Of a DNA stretch of 64,000 nt, positions 54,682-61,735 are shown in pieces. Position numbers and translations under genes: made by a program. How positions within the stretch are numbered: position 1 is the stretch's first letter; each line of letters begins with the position of its first letter. The stretch comes from Spirosoma aureum (GTDB taxonomy: Bacteria; Bacteroidota; Bacteroidia; Cytophagales; Spirosomataceae), in contig NZ_CP050063.1 in assembly GCF_011604685.1 (NCBI RefSeq), forward strand, positions 3,618,501-3,682,500. Reading direction: 5' to 3'. The notes below the pieces were generated by a model. That model was not told the origin of the DNA, did not search any database, and was given only the letters and a program-made list of their open reading frames with translations.

Positions 54682-54723
54682 AGTCGCCCTGCCCGACTTT
54701 CCTTAAAGTCGGGCAGGGCGACT
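54682..54723. terminator. 19-bp perfect hairpin after the surface protein
   Basis: Arm 54682-54700 (AGTCGCCCTGCCCGACTTT) is exactly inverted at 54705-54723 with loop CCTT, 15 nt after the stop codon. There is no T-run, so it may stabilise the mRNA end or slow polymerase rather than act as a classic terminator. Confidence 0.6.
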
Positions 54724-54929
54724 TATAAGACAAAAGTTATACACTATACACTAGTTGCAAGTCCAATTTTTTAAATACACCCTTAACGGAACAGCCAACT
54801 CACAGCAAGAGATATGAGCTATGCCGGTTTTCTAGTTGAACCATCGCTTCTCTTTCGTATTTTGCTACTCCAAGCCAGGTTCTGTCTTGTACGATGATGG
54901 CAAGTATAACAGGCAACAATAACTAAACT

Positions 54930-55511
54930 ATGCAAGACATACTATTTGACTTTATATCAAAATACATTTCTCTGACAGAAGATGAGAAGAACGCAATCGT
55001 TTCTTTGGACATATTCTACTCGGTAAAGAAAGGGACGATTTTACTCGCAGAAGGGCAGAAATCAAAAAACAGCTACTTTATTTTAAAAGGCTGTATTCGC
55101 ACCTATTATGTGTTGGAGGGTGAAGAAAAAACAACCGCATTTTACACAGAAATGGACGCCTTAACACCTCCTTGCGTGACAAGCAAAACTCCTTCTGACT
55201 ATTACGTGAGTTGTGTTGAGGATAGTATTCTTACCGTGTCGACTACTGATATGGAAGTAGAAGTAAACAGTAAATTTCCAAAGTTTGACATAATGTGTAA
55301 ACTACTGGCAGAAGAATTGTTAGCTAAACAGCGAATAGACTTTGACGAGTTTAAGAATTCTTCCCCTGAGCAACGCTACCTGAACTTAATCCAAAAAAGA
55401 CCGGACCTACTTCAGCGTGTGCCTCAGCATCAGTTAGCGAGCTATTTAGGTATCAAACCCCAGTCATTAAGTAGACTAAGAGCCAGACTTACAGAGAAAG
55501 ATAAAGGGTAA
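54930..55511 (+). CDS. Crp/Fnr-family transcriptional regulator
   Basis: Protein of 193 residues. The cyclic-nucleotide-binding-like beta-roll is visible (YSVKKGTILLAEGQKSKNSYFILKGCIRTYYV, EEKTTAFYTEMD). A C-terminal helix-turn-helix follows (QRVPQHQLASYLGIKPQSLSRLRARL). This is the common Bacteroidota subtype of unknown ligand, often involved in stress or polymer metabolism. It is more AT-rich than the surface protein gene and is followed by two exported paralogues in the same direction, which it might control. Confidence 0.9.
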   Translation: MQDILFDFISKYISLTEDEKNAIVSLDIFYSVKKGTILLAEGQKSKNSYFILKGCIRTYYVLEGEEKTTAFYTEMDALTPPCVTSKTPSDYYVSCVEDSILTVSTTDMEVEVNSKFPKFDIMCKLLAEELLAKQRIDFDEFKNSSPEQRYLNLIQKRPDLLQRVPQHQLASYLGIKPQSLSRLRARLTEKDKG

Positions 55512-55515
55512 GGTT

Positions 55516-55595
55516 CATTTCTTAACTAAAGTGAACGAGTTACGGCATTTCGCCGACCCACTTTTGCCGTATCGTTTCACGTAACAGGAAAAGAA
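55516..55595 (+). promoter_or_regulatory. Upstream region of paralogue 1, duplicated before paralogue 2
   Basis: Shares TTCTTAAC.. AAGTGAACGAGTTA, CCAC.TTTGC and ATCGTTTCACGTAA with 56264-56341. The CCACTTTTGC / CCACCTTTGC part may be the -7 region (TAnnTTTG is only partly matched). The duplication thus includes the control region. Confidence 0.5.
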
Positions 55596-56219
55596 ATGCA
55601 AAAGAAGATTTTCTTCATCGGTTTGGTCTTACTACTGACAGGTACGTTCCAACTCAAAGCCCAATACGCTAAAACAGACAGTACGTCTAGAAGGTGGTTC
55701 GTTGGGAGTTCATTCTATATGTTAGGAAATTTTATTCCCGATGATCCAAATCGACCTGAGTACGTACAATTAAATGTTGGATACAGGATAACCCCGAAAG
55801 ATGTCGTTTCCTTTAGATTTAAAAGATCCATTTATTCCTGGCCAATAGGTATCCCTTTTGGACCGTCATTTGATGCACCTGACCTAAACTATCCCGGACA
55901 CGCACGCATCCTGGCACCTACAGTAGGCTATCAGCGGTTTTGGTGGAAAGGAGCATACACATCCGTTTATGCATTGAATGCTTTTGAAAAATATATGGAT
56001 GAGAACAAGAAAAAGATTGGAAACGGATACACATTGTATCTGGACTTCTATGTAGGCTACCAGTTTAAGTTTTTTAAAAATCGGTTCTTTTTTGAACCGG
56101 CTATTGGATGTAGCTATTGGCCTGTAAGGACCAAGGTGCCAGCATCTTTCAAGTCGATAGAACAAAAATGGCCTAACTACTTTATTCAACCTGGGCTTGA
56201 TTTTGGGTTTAATTTTTAA
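55596..56219 (+). CDS. Exported protein of unknown function, paralogue 1
   Basis: 207 residues. Signal peptide MQKKIFFIGLVLLLTGTF with cleavage after LKAQ. The mature part is rich in aromatic residues with alternating pattern and ends in Phe (FIQPGLDFGFNF), the look of a small outer-membrane beta-barrel (RRWFVGSSFYMLGNF, LNVGYRITPKDVVSFRFK, LYLDFYVGYQFKFFKNRFFFEPAIG). Closely similar to the next gene along its whole length. No named family recognised. It follows the Crp/Fnr-like gene by 84 bp. Confidence 0.8.
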   Translation: MQKKIFFIGLVLLLTGTFQLKAQYAKTDSTSRRWFVGSSFYMLGNFIPDDPNRPEYVQLNVGYRITPKDVVSFRFKRSIYSWPIGIPFGPSFDAPDLNYPGHARILAPTVGYQRFWWKGAYTSVYALNAFEKYMDENKKKIGNGYTLYLDFYVGYQFKFFKNRFFFEPAIGCSYWPVRTKVPASFKSIEQKWPNYFIQPGLDFGFNF

Positions 56220-56263
56220 ACTTATGCTAAACAACTATTAGCCGTCCGGTTCGTGGTCATGTA

Positions 56264-56341
56264 TTTCTTAACCTAAGTGAACGAGTTAGACCACATCGCT
56301 AATCCACCTTTGCAACATCGTTTCACGTAAAGTAAAAAGAG
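56264..56341 (+). promoter_or_regulatory. Upstream region of paralogue 2 (duplicate of 55516-55595)
   Basis: Contains TTCTTAACCTAAGTGAACGA, CCACCTTTGC and ATCGTTTCACGTAA in the same order and spacing as before paralogue 1. Confidence 0.5.
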
Positions 56342-56971
56342 ATGCAAAAGCGGATTTTCTTCGTTGGGCTTGTCTTCATGCTGACAGGCACGCTACCACT
56401 CAAAGCCCAATACGCTAAATCAGACAGCACCTACAAGCGGTGGTTCGTTGGAACCTCTTTATTTGTACTACTCGGTAATTTGGATACTGAAAATCCGCCC
56501 AACTTCGCTCAATTCAATATAGGCTATCGGATTACAGGAAAAGATGTAATTGCATTCGCTCCCAAAACCTGGAGATATGCCTGGCCAAATGGAATTCATC
56601 CATTCTTAAACAAAGCCTACAAAAAGCCAGAGGAAAAATTTCCGGGGTATGTTCGTGAGGTTGGCATAACAGCGTCTTACACACGATTTGTATGGAAAGG
56701 TTTGTATACCCAGCTTGATGTAATGCCTACCTGGCAAATTTTTGTGAATGACAATGGTGGGAAAATTGACAATGGCTTTCAGCTTTTCAATTCATACCGT
56801 GTTGGTTACCATATCAAACTGTTTAGAGATAAATTTTTCTTTCAACCATCGCTATGCATGACACATCGTGCTTATCATACAGAATTACCGGATGGATTTA
56901 AACAGTTGGATGATAAATGGTCTAGATTCGTCTTTCCAGAACCAGGCCTTAATGTCGGATTTAATTTTTAA
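56342..56971 (+). CDS. Exported protein of unknown function, paralogue 2
   Basis: 209 residues. Signal MQKRIFFVGLVFMLTGTL, cleavage after LKAQ. Shares YAKSDSTYKRWFVGTSLF, FNIGYRITGKDVIAF, FVWKGLYTQLDVM, GFQLFNSYRVGYHIKLFRDKFFFQPSL and the terminal GLNVGFNF with paralogue 1, including the closing Phe of outer-membrane beta-barrels. Tandem duplication with its own promoter copy. Function unknown. Confidence 0.8.
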   Translation: MQKRIFFVGLVFMLTGTLPLKAQYAKSDSTYKRWFVGTSLFVLLGNLDTENPPNFAQFNIGYRITGKDVIAFAPKTWRYAWPNGIHPFLNKAYKKPEEKFPGYVREVGITASYTRFVWKGLYTQLDVMPTWQIFVNDNGGKIDNGFQLFNSYRVGYHIKLFRDKFFFQPSLCMTHRAYHTELPDGFKQLDDKWSRFVFPEPGLNVGFNF

Positions 56972-57227
56972 GCTTGTTTAAAGAGTAGTATGATAGGTCA
57001 GTGTAGTCTAATCTTTGTGAACTGCTGACTCATGGTCACCTATCGCATCAACATGGTCTGCACCACGAACACAAGCATCAGCTGATCACTAGATGCTCCG
57101 CCGTTGAGCTTAGACAACGAATCATTGAGACCATAGCTGTCGTGATTGAGCAGACCATAAACAATCTTGAAACGTTTGATCAGTATAACGATTTACAATG
57201 AATCCCTTGAGCGCATGTGGACTTGCA
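56972..57227. other. Non-coding stretch before IS3 copy A
   Basis: No gene seen. It forms the left flank of IS3 copy A; no direct repeat with the right flank (58651 onward) was found, so the insertion site has been rearranged. Confidence 0.4.
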
Positions 57228-57339
57228 ACAGTACACTGGAGATTTTTTGTTAAGCGGCCATTGAGGATGTGTAAAAATAAGATTCCTGTTGACAGGGTGT
57301 GCGGTAACCCAATGTCGAATGTTTTCGTCGATGATTATA

Positions 57340-57354
57340 CCGCAGCGGCGGCGG
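57340..57354 (-). repeat. Micro-insertion A10 (15 nt)
   Basis: CCGCCGCCGCTGCGG between codons for IEGW and YNHRRK; in frame, adds PPPLR. Nearly the same protein position as insert B5. Confidence 0.8.
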
Positions 57355-57426
57355 CCAGCCCTCAATGTACTCGAATATAGCTAACCGAGCTGCAGCTCGT
57401 GTCGCAAAATGAGCGTGATTCACCAA

Positions 57427-57442
57427 CCGCAACGGCGGACCG
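57427..57442 (-). repeat. Micro-insertion A11 (16 nt)
   Basis: CGGTCCGCCGTTGCGG between KSE and LVNHAHF; shifts the frame. Confidence 0.85.
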
Positions 57443-57506
57443 TTCACTTTTGAGCGTCTTAAAAAAACTCTCCGCCACAGCGTTATCCCAACAATTGCCC
57501 CTGCGG

Positions 57507-57521
57507 CCGCCGGGCGGCCCC
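57507..57521 (-). repeat. Micro-insertion A9 (15 nt)
   Basis: GGGGCCGCCCGGCGG inside [12 protein letters not shown]; in frame, adds five residues (GPPGG) next to the catalytic glutamate helix. Confidence 0.8.
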
Positions 57522-57598
57522 GTCATGCTCTGTGCAACCGGTAAGCCCTTCAACTCATCTCCAAATGAGCAGCAAGCATACTGAATACCTCGGTCCGA

Positions 57599-57614
57599 CC
57601 GGGTCGCCGGTGCG
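57599..57614 (-). repeat. Micro-insertion A8 (16 nt)
   Basis: CGCACCGGCGACCCGG between VFH and SDRG, splitting the motif of the second catalytic Asp; shifts the frame. Confidence 0.85.
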
Positions 57615-57786
57615 ATGGAAGACCAGCTTGCCATCTATCGCTCTGTTTTTGAAGGCCATCCGCCAAGCTGCTACACTGGTCTCTACCGCTTTCAAGCCTT
57701 CACTCATAGCCCAGCCAATTACTTTTCGATCTGCCAGATCCAAAATCACAGTCAGATATAGCCATCCCTCTTTTGTGGCAATGTAA

Positions 57787-57802
57787 CCGGGCCGCCGGGC
57801 GG
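57787..57802 (-). repeat. Micro-insertion A7 (15 nt within a 16-mer)
   Basis: Adds ARRPG between WVSDIT and YIATKEG, in frame. The plus strand reads CCGGGCCGCCGGGCGG, identical to 36487-36502 in arsM. Confidence 0.85.
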
Positions 57803-57818
57803 TGATATCAGAAACCCA

Positions 57819-57834
57819 TCGCTTCGGCGCTCCG
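57819..57834 (-). repeat. Micro-insertion A6 (16 nt)
   Basis: CGGAGCGCCGAAGCGA between GQN and WVSDIT, 16 nt from A7; shifts the frame. Confidence 0.8.
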
Positions 57835-58031
57835 ATTTTGACCGGGCTTATCGGCCGTAAACGCCCTGTTTAACAGATTTTTAGGCACTGGATAATCATG
57901 AGTCGAGTCGGTCGTTTGCACCCGATACTTTTTGTAGACAATGCTCCGAATCCCTGGTTTCCTCATGAGTCTGGCAATACGGTTACGCGATACCTTCACG
58001 CCCTGCTCACGAAGTGCGTCGGCAATCCGAG

Positions 58032-58045
58032 CCCCCGTGGCGCGG
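58032..58045 (-). repeat. Micro-insertion A5 (14 nt)
   Basis: CCGCGCCACGGGGG inside the codons for GRYGSP/RIADAL; shifts the frame. Its plus strand shares CCGTGGCGCGG with insert B5. Confidence 0.85.
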
Positions 58046-58258
58046 GACTACCATAACGACCTTGGCTCTGAGCATGCACTTGCCGGATATGGCTCACCAA
58101 CTGTTCCTGGTTTCGTTGGCGAGTGCCGACGGGATGCTTACGCCAGTAATAGTAGCCGCTACTGCTCACCTTCAATACTTTACACATCTTCTCGACGGGA
58201 AATAGATGAGCATTTTCCTTTATAAATCGGAATACTTTCCGTCGGTCCTGGAGAAGAT

Positions 58259-58272
58259 GCCGGGCATCGCAT
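58259..58272 (-). repeat. Micro-insertion A4 (14 nt)
   Basis: ATGCGATGCCCGGC between KKAVS and IFSRTDG. Together with A3 it restores the frame (16 + 14 = 30). Confidence 0.8.
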
Positions 58273-58300
58273 GCTGACTGCCTTCTTTAATATATCGCGT

Positions 58301-58316
58301 GGCTTCGGCCATCCGA
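58301..58316 (-). repeat. Micro-insertion A3 (16 nt)
   Basis: TCGGATGGCCGAAGCC inside the codons for QMERDIL; shifts the frame until A4. Confidence 0.8.
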
Positions 58317-58423
58317 TCCATCTGCGCTTCTCTAAGCTCCCGTTGCAATCTTCTAATTTGTTGCTGCTCATCAGAAAGTGTAGCATTAGCAGGCTGGGTC
58401 TGATCGTTTTTCTGATATCGTTG

Positions 58424-58439
58424 CGGCAGCGGCCGACCG
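58424..58439 (-). repeat. Micro-insertion A2 (16 nt)
   Basis: CGGTCGGCCGCTGCCG between GRIRKWR and QRYQKND; shifts the frame. Confidence 0.85.
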
Positions 58440-58523
58440 TCTCCATTTACGGATTCGGCCAGGATCAATCCCCAATTCACGGACTGCATCTTGTATGGAT
58501 CCTTTCGCATAAGATAACTCGAC

Positions 58524-58539
58524 CGGTCCGCCGGCGCGG
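58524..58539 (-). repeat. Micro-insertion A1 (16 nt)
   Basis: On the minus strand CCGCGCCGGCGGACCG, on the plus strand CGGTCCGCCGGCGCGG; between AFKGMA and VELSYAK; shifts the frame. Confidence 0.85.
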
Positions 58540-58727
58540 TGCCATTCCCTTGAACGCTTCGTCATAAACATGTCGTTTAACCATAGTCAAATTGGAGTTA
58601 GTCTCCCAAATCTGCCTAAAAAAAGTCTCCAGTCAAATGTAGCAAGTCCAAACCCATCATGGCCGTAGCCCGTAAGATGGGCATCAGTGATAGCCTAATT
58701 CACGCTTGGCGGAAGAGCAATGACAAT

Positions 58728-58742
58728 CGGTCCGCCGAAGCG
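58728..58742 (+). repeat. Micro-insertion B1 (15 nt)
   Basis: CGGTCCGCCGAAGCG between KSNDN and GEKKTDQ; in frame, adds RSAEA. Confidence 0.75.
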
Positions 58743-58855
58743 GGGGAAAAGAAAACCGACCAAAATCTTCAGCAGGAAGTCGAGACGCTTCGTAAACAAC
58801 TACGGCAATCGGAGATGGAGCGCGAGATTCTAAAAAAAGCCTTAGCCATTTGCAG

Positions 58856-58872
58856 TCCCGGCGAGGAACCGC
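58856..58872 (+). repeat. Micro-insertion B2 (about 15 nt)
   Basis: GC-rich TCCCGGCGAGGAACCGC at the end of orfA, directly after KKALAI, close to the place of A4 in copy A. Similar to 27998-28014. Exact borders uncertain. Confidence 0.6.
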
Positions 58873-59050
58873 GACAAACCTGACTCATGTTTACCGATTC
58901 ATTAAGCTGGAAGAAGACAATTTCCCTGTACGACTACTCTGTAAGATGCTGAATGTTAGTAAGACTGCCTATTACACGTATCGCAATGGAACAACGTTTA
59001 CTCCATCGGATAGCACACTATCTAGGACTACAGCCATCGATAAGATCTTC

Positions 59051-59066
59051 TGCGGGGCCGCCCATG
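59051..59066 (+). repeat. Micro-insertion B3 (16 nt)
   Basis: TGCGGGGCCGCCCATG between DKIF and RENSRRYGSRR; shifts the frame by one as expected. Confidence 0.8.
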
Positions 59067-59378
59067 CGGGAAAACTCACGGCGCTATGGCAGTCGTCGGG
59101 TGTTAGAAGAGCTGAAAGAACAGGGCGTCAAGCCCGGTCGTCATCGGGTACGTCGGTTGAGGCAAGAACAGGACTGGCAAGCAATTCAACCGCGTAGCTT
59201 CGTACCGAAAACGACTGACTCCCGGCCTGGCTTAATGGCTTGTGCAAATCGGTTGATTAAGTTGGGTAAGCCGACTGCGCCTAACCAAGCTTGGGTGGGC
59301 GACATCACTTATCTGCCTCTTTCAGATGGGGCCTGGGCTTATCTGGCCAGTTGGATGGAGTGGTCCGATTTCTATGGT

Positions 59379-60386
59379 TCAAGCAAGGGTTGGCTTATAA
59401 TTTTTATCATATTTTTCATTTCGGCGGACTACAGCATAGACCCGATGAATGAGCTTATTGCGGACAGCGTTTAAAATTAGCATTCGATTTTTGCCTTGGG
59501 CTACTTTCCGCTGATAATAAAGTTGCAATTCACCCTTACTTTTAACCGCCGCCATAGAGGCCAGATGTAATAAAGTTTTCAATGATTTACGAGCGTGGTG
59601 ATTGACTCGAGTACGTCCCCGAACACTACTTCCCGAACGATGTTCAAAAGGAGCTACACCGGCATGGCAAGCTAGCTTCTTCGGTTCAGTAATTGTCTTG
59701 AATTCGTCAGTGGCAATGATTATCTCAGTAGCAACGATAGTGCCCACTCCAGGCACGGATGTAAGAAGGCTAAAAAGAGTTTTCAACTCAGCGTCATTCT
59801 GTATCAGACTTTTAAGGCTAGCTTCCACTTGCTCAAGATCCTTTTTTAGTGCCTTGAGCGAGTCACCACAGTGCCCTTTTAATTGGTGCGGAAGCGCCCG
59901 ATCACCGAAACGTTTTTGCTCCGTCAAGGGAACCGCTAGTTGATTAATAACTGATTGCAAACGATGACGAAGTTGGCTCAACTCAGTTAATTGCTTTAAA
60001 ACAGAACGAGTCGGTTGCCAGATGCGTAAACGATCTCGGAACCGATACGCGTACTCAGCAATGCGAACTGCATCAATGGCATCTGACTTACCCCGTTGTA
60101 AACCACCAGCTTGTTTAATCTGAATGGATGCTTCCAACCACAAACGAAAGCCTTCCTGATAAAATACTTCTAACACATGGGCATTGTAAATACCCGTATG
60201 TTCCAGACAGCAAATACTGGTGGCTAAAGCAAACTGAGGTAAAGCCACTAACTGTTTGACGGCCTTGGAAACTGCCTTCGGTGAATTGTCAGATTGAAAT
60301 TGACCGACTAAGCCGGTAGGTGTGTAAATAGCCCAATCAAGCGTGTTCTTTGATACGTCAATACCAATGAAATAGTGAAATTGCAT
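59379..60386 (-). CDS. IS110-family transposase (RuvC-like DEDD recombinase)
   Basis: Intact 335-residue protein. The N-terminal RuvC-like domain has FIGIDVSKNTLDWAIY (first Asp), CCLEHTGIYNAHVLEVF (Glu) and GKSDAIDAVRIAEYAYRF (the Asp pair). The C-terminal Tnp_20 domain has LLTSVPGVGTIVATEIIIAT, KLACHAGVAPFEHRSGSSVRGRTRVNHHARKSLKTLLHLASM with the catalytic serine region. IS110 elements move as circles without terminal repeats and are guided by a structured RNA encoded next to the gene. It is inserted in IS3 copy B and looks potentially active, since no insert lies inside the coding part. Confidence 0.93.
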   Translation of the reverse strand: MQFHYFIGIDVSKNTLDWAIYTPTGLVGQFQSDNSPKAVSKAVKQLVALPQFALATSICCLEHTGIYNAHVLEVFYQEGFRLWLEASIQIKQAGGLQRGKSDAIDAVRIAEYAYRFRDRLRIWQPTRSVLKQLTELSQLRHRLQSVINQLAVPLTEQKRFGDRALPHQLKGHCGDSLKALKKDLEQVEASLKSLIQNDAELKTLFSLLTSVPGVGTIVATEIIIATDEFKTITEPKKLACHAGVAPFEHRSGSSVRGRTRVNHHARKSLKTLLHLASMAAVKSKGELQLYYQRKVAQGKNRMLILNAVRNKLIHRVYAVVRRNEKYDKNYKPTLA

Positions 60387-60640
60387 AAGCTCTGTTATTT
60401 AAGGGTGAAGCAATGGACTTGTCCCTATTCTCAATACCTTACTAAGGGTCGGACGGCCGATGCCGCCTGGTGTCCCACATTTCTATTCGAGTCGGGGGCA
60501 AGAAGACAGAGCAGGACCTGAATCGGACCATAGGTTATACCTAGCCACCGCGATAGGGAAGCCCGCTCTGATGTTTTTAGAAAGCTAGCTAATTCTCAGA
60601 TTCTTACCATGCCACAAACCTAAAGGCCATCGCGGTTATT
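60387..60640 (-). ncRNA. Candidate bridge RNA region of the IS110 element
   Basis: About 250 nt of non-coding element DNA upstream of the transposase start. In the IS110 group this end encodes the bridge RNA that pairs with donor and target DNA. It is inferred from position only; I have not folded it. A GC-rich 16-mer CGGACGGCCGATGCCG at 60450-60465 resembles the IS3 micro-insertions and, if inserted, could disturb the RNA. Confidence 0.4.
60450..60465 (+). repeat. GC-rich 16-mer like the micro-insertions, in the IS110 leader
   Basis: CGGACGGCCGATGCCG, close to A3 read as CGGATGGCCGAAGCCA. No reading frame is available to prove insertion. Confidence 0.4.
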
Positions 60641-60879
60641 TTCTCGGCGTATTGTCGGCTGGCTGGGTCGATACACATATGAGAGAAAGTATGAGTATCA
60701 AAGCATTTGACCAACCTATTGAGTTGCGTCAACCTAAAGCGGGCTTGATTGTTCATTCAGATCGGGGTGGTCAATATTTCGGTCATCATTTCCGAAAACG
60801 ACTTGATAAATGGCAGTGTAAGCAAAGTATGGCCGAAGCGGATAACCCTTACCAAAATGCGCATGCTGAGTCATTTTGG

Positions 60880-60895
60880 GTGGGACCGCACAGGC
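60880..60895 (+). repeat. Micro-insertion B4 (16 nt)
   Basis: GTGGGACCGCACAGGC between HAESFW and GRLKAELLED; shifts the frame by one as expected. Confidence 0.85.
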
Positions 60896-60982
60896 GGTCG
60901 ATTAAAAGCAGAGTTGTTAGAAGATGGCTGTTTTATGAACCTACAAGATGCTCGCGAGGAGTTGTTTAACTATATTGAAGGC

Positions 60983-60996
60983 CACCGTGGCGCGGG
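60983..60996 (+). repeat. Micro-insertion B5 (14 nt)
   Basis: CACCGTGGCGCGGG between FNYIEG and YYNVRRLHS; shifts the frame. Nearly the same protein position as A10. Confidence 0.85.
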
Positions 60997-61196
60997 TATT
61001 ATAATGTGCGTCGATTGCACTCGGCGTTAGGCTATCGTTCCCCGATTGCTTTTGAAAACCAATTTTACCAAACTGTTTTATCAAACTCTCATAAGTGAAG
61101 TGTCCGGCCAAATAGGACCACCCCACTCCTGGTTTTGATGGTCCACTAAGATTAGATCGTGCTTAACTTAATGTCCAGTCAAATTTAGCAGCTCCA

Positions 61197-61735
61197 AAGA
61201 GATTTCTTTGCTATTAAGAGTCCGATTTATTTTATCAGACATAAAAATACACAGAACTAGTATTAACTAACTATCAGTCATTTATTCAACAATAGTTCTA
61301 CAAAATCGCGTCCAATACTAGGTTGGGTGGAACGAAACAGCGGAGACTTTCATAGCTAGCTCCGTGTGACAGACCGCACAACTCATTCGGACAGTTTTGG
61401 GATGGTTTGCCAGTTTCAGTCGACACGAGGATTTGCAGCCCGATTGACAAAGAGTATAAAGGATGAGCCTACGTCTGTTAGTTTGAGTAACTTGTGTGAC
61501 CATCAGTACTTTGGGGTATTGGGTACCAGTCTAAAAAGTGCTTTAATCTATAGCTTTCGAGCGACAGACCACACAGCTTGATAGGCAGGTCAAAATGAGT
61601 CAGGCCACTTGTGGTTGACAGTAAGCCACTCATGCGTTGGAAAGGCTGATAAAACAGAGTTGGATTCGTTCTTTTTGACACCGAGAGAAGGCTTATTTTT
61701 TAGTCTATTCCTTTTAGCACTTTCTTGAAAAAATC
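61197..61735. other. Non-coding stretch with a short internal repeat
   Basis: No supported gene. The sequence CGACAGACC.CACA.CT occurs twice in similar form (about 61368 and 61561), and some short frames with CxxC pairs on the minus strand are too weak to call. Probably the remains of an older element between IS3 copy B and the esterase gene. Confidence 0.4.

Larger units (their letters stand above)
57250..58584 (-). pseudogene. IS3-family transposase orfA/orfB, interrupted only by micro-insertions
   Basis: Start ATG at 58584. Skipping the eleven inserts gives orfA MVKRHVYDEAFKGMAVELSY, ELGIDPGRIRKWRQRYQKNDQ, QMERDILKKAVSIFSRTDGKYS and, in the -1 frame, orf[109 protein letters not shown] and IEGWYNHRRKHSTLGYRTP. 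The DDE residues are present (D of WVSDIT, D of HSDRG, E of AVAESFF). No point-mutation stop is needed to explain the breakage; each frame change equals the insert length modulo three. With the inserts it cannot make transposase. Confidence 0.9.
57228..58650. mobile_element. IS3-family element, copy A, with eleven micro-insertions
   Basis: Imperfect terminal inverted repeats: TGGACTTGCAACAGTACACT beginning at 57228, and the inverse of TGGACTTGCTACATTTGACT ending at 58650; both continue with GGAGA then a T-rich run. Length 1423 bp including about 170 nt of inserts. The transposase is read leftward. Confidence 0.85.
58659..61098 (+). pseudogene. IS3-family transposase of copy B, interrupted by micro-insertions and IS110
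   Basis: Readable segments in order: orfA RKMGISDSLIHAWRKSNDN, EKKTDQNLQQEVETLRKQLR, MEREILKKALAI; orfB VYRFIKLEEDNFPVRLLCKM, SRRYGSRRVLEELKEQGVKP, APNQAWVGDITYLPLSDGAW, YLASWM; then after the IS110 element FSRRIVGW, QPKAGLIVHSDRGGQYFGH, AEADNPYQNAHAESFW, RLKAELLEDGCFMNLQDARE, FNYIEG and YYNVRRLHSALGYRSPIAF, stop TGA 61096-61098. The DDE residues are present. Lesions are the lost 5' end, five short GC-rich insertions, a CTGG duplication near 60660 and the IS110 insertion. Confidence 0.85.
58651..61196. mobile_element. IS3-family element, copy B, truncated on the left and carrying a nested IS110
   Basis: The right end TCCAGTCAAATTTAGCAGCTCCA (ending 61196; compare TCCAGTCAAATGTAGCAAGTCCA at the right end of copy A) marks the border. 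The left end and the first codons of orfA are missing, cut where copy A ends at 58650. An IS110 element splits it between about 59365 and 60640. Confidence 0.75.

Noticed and set aside
57228..58650. Diversity-generating retroelement or shufflon as cause of the insert pattern
   Set aside because: No reverse transcriptase, template repeat or site-specific recombinase of that kind is present, and changes are discrete insertions, not A-specific substitutions.
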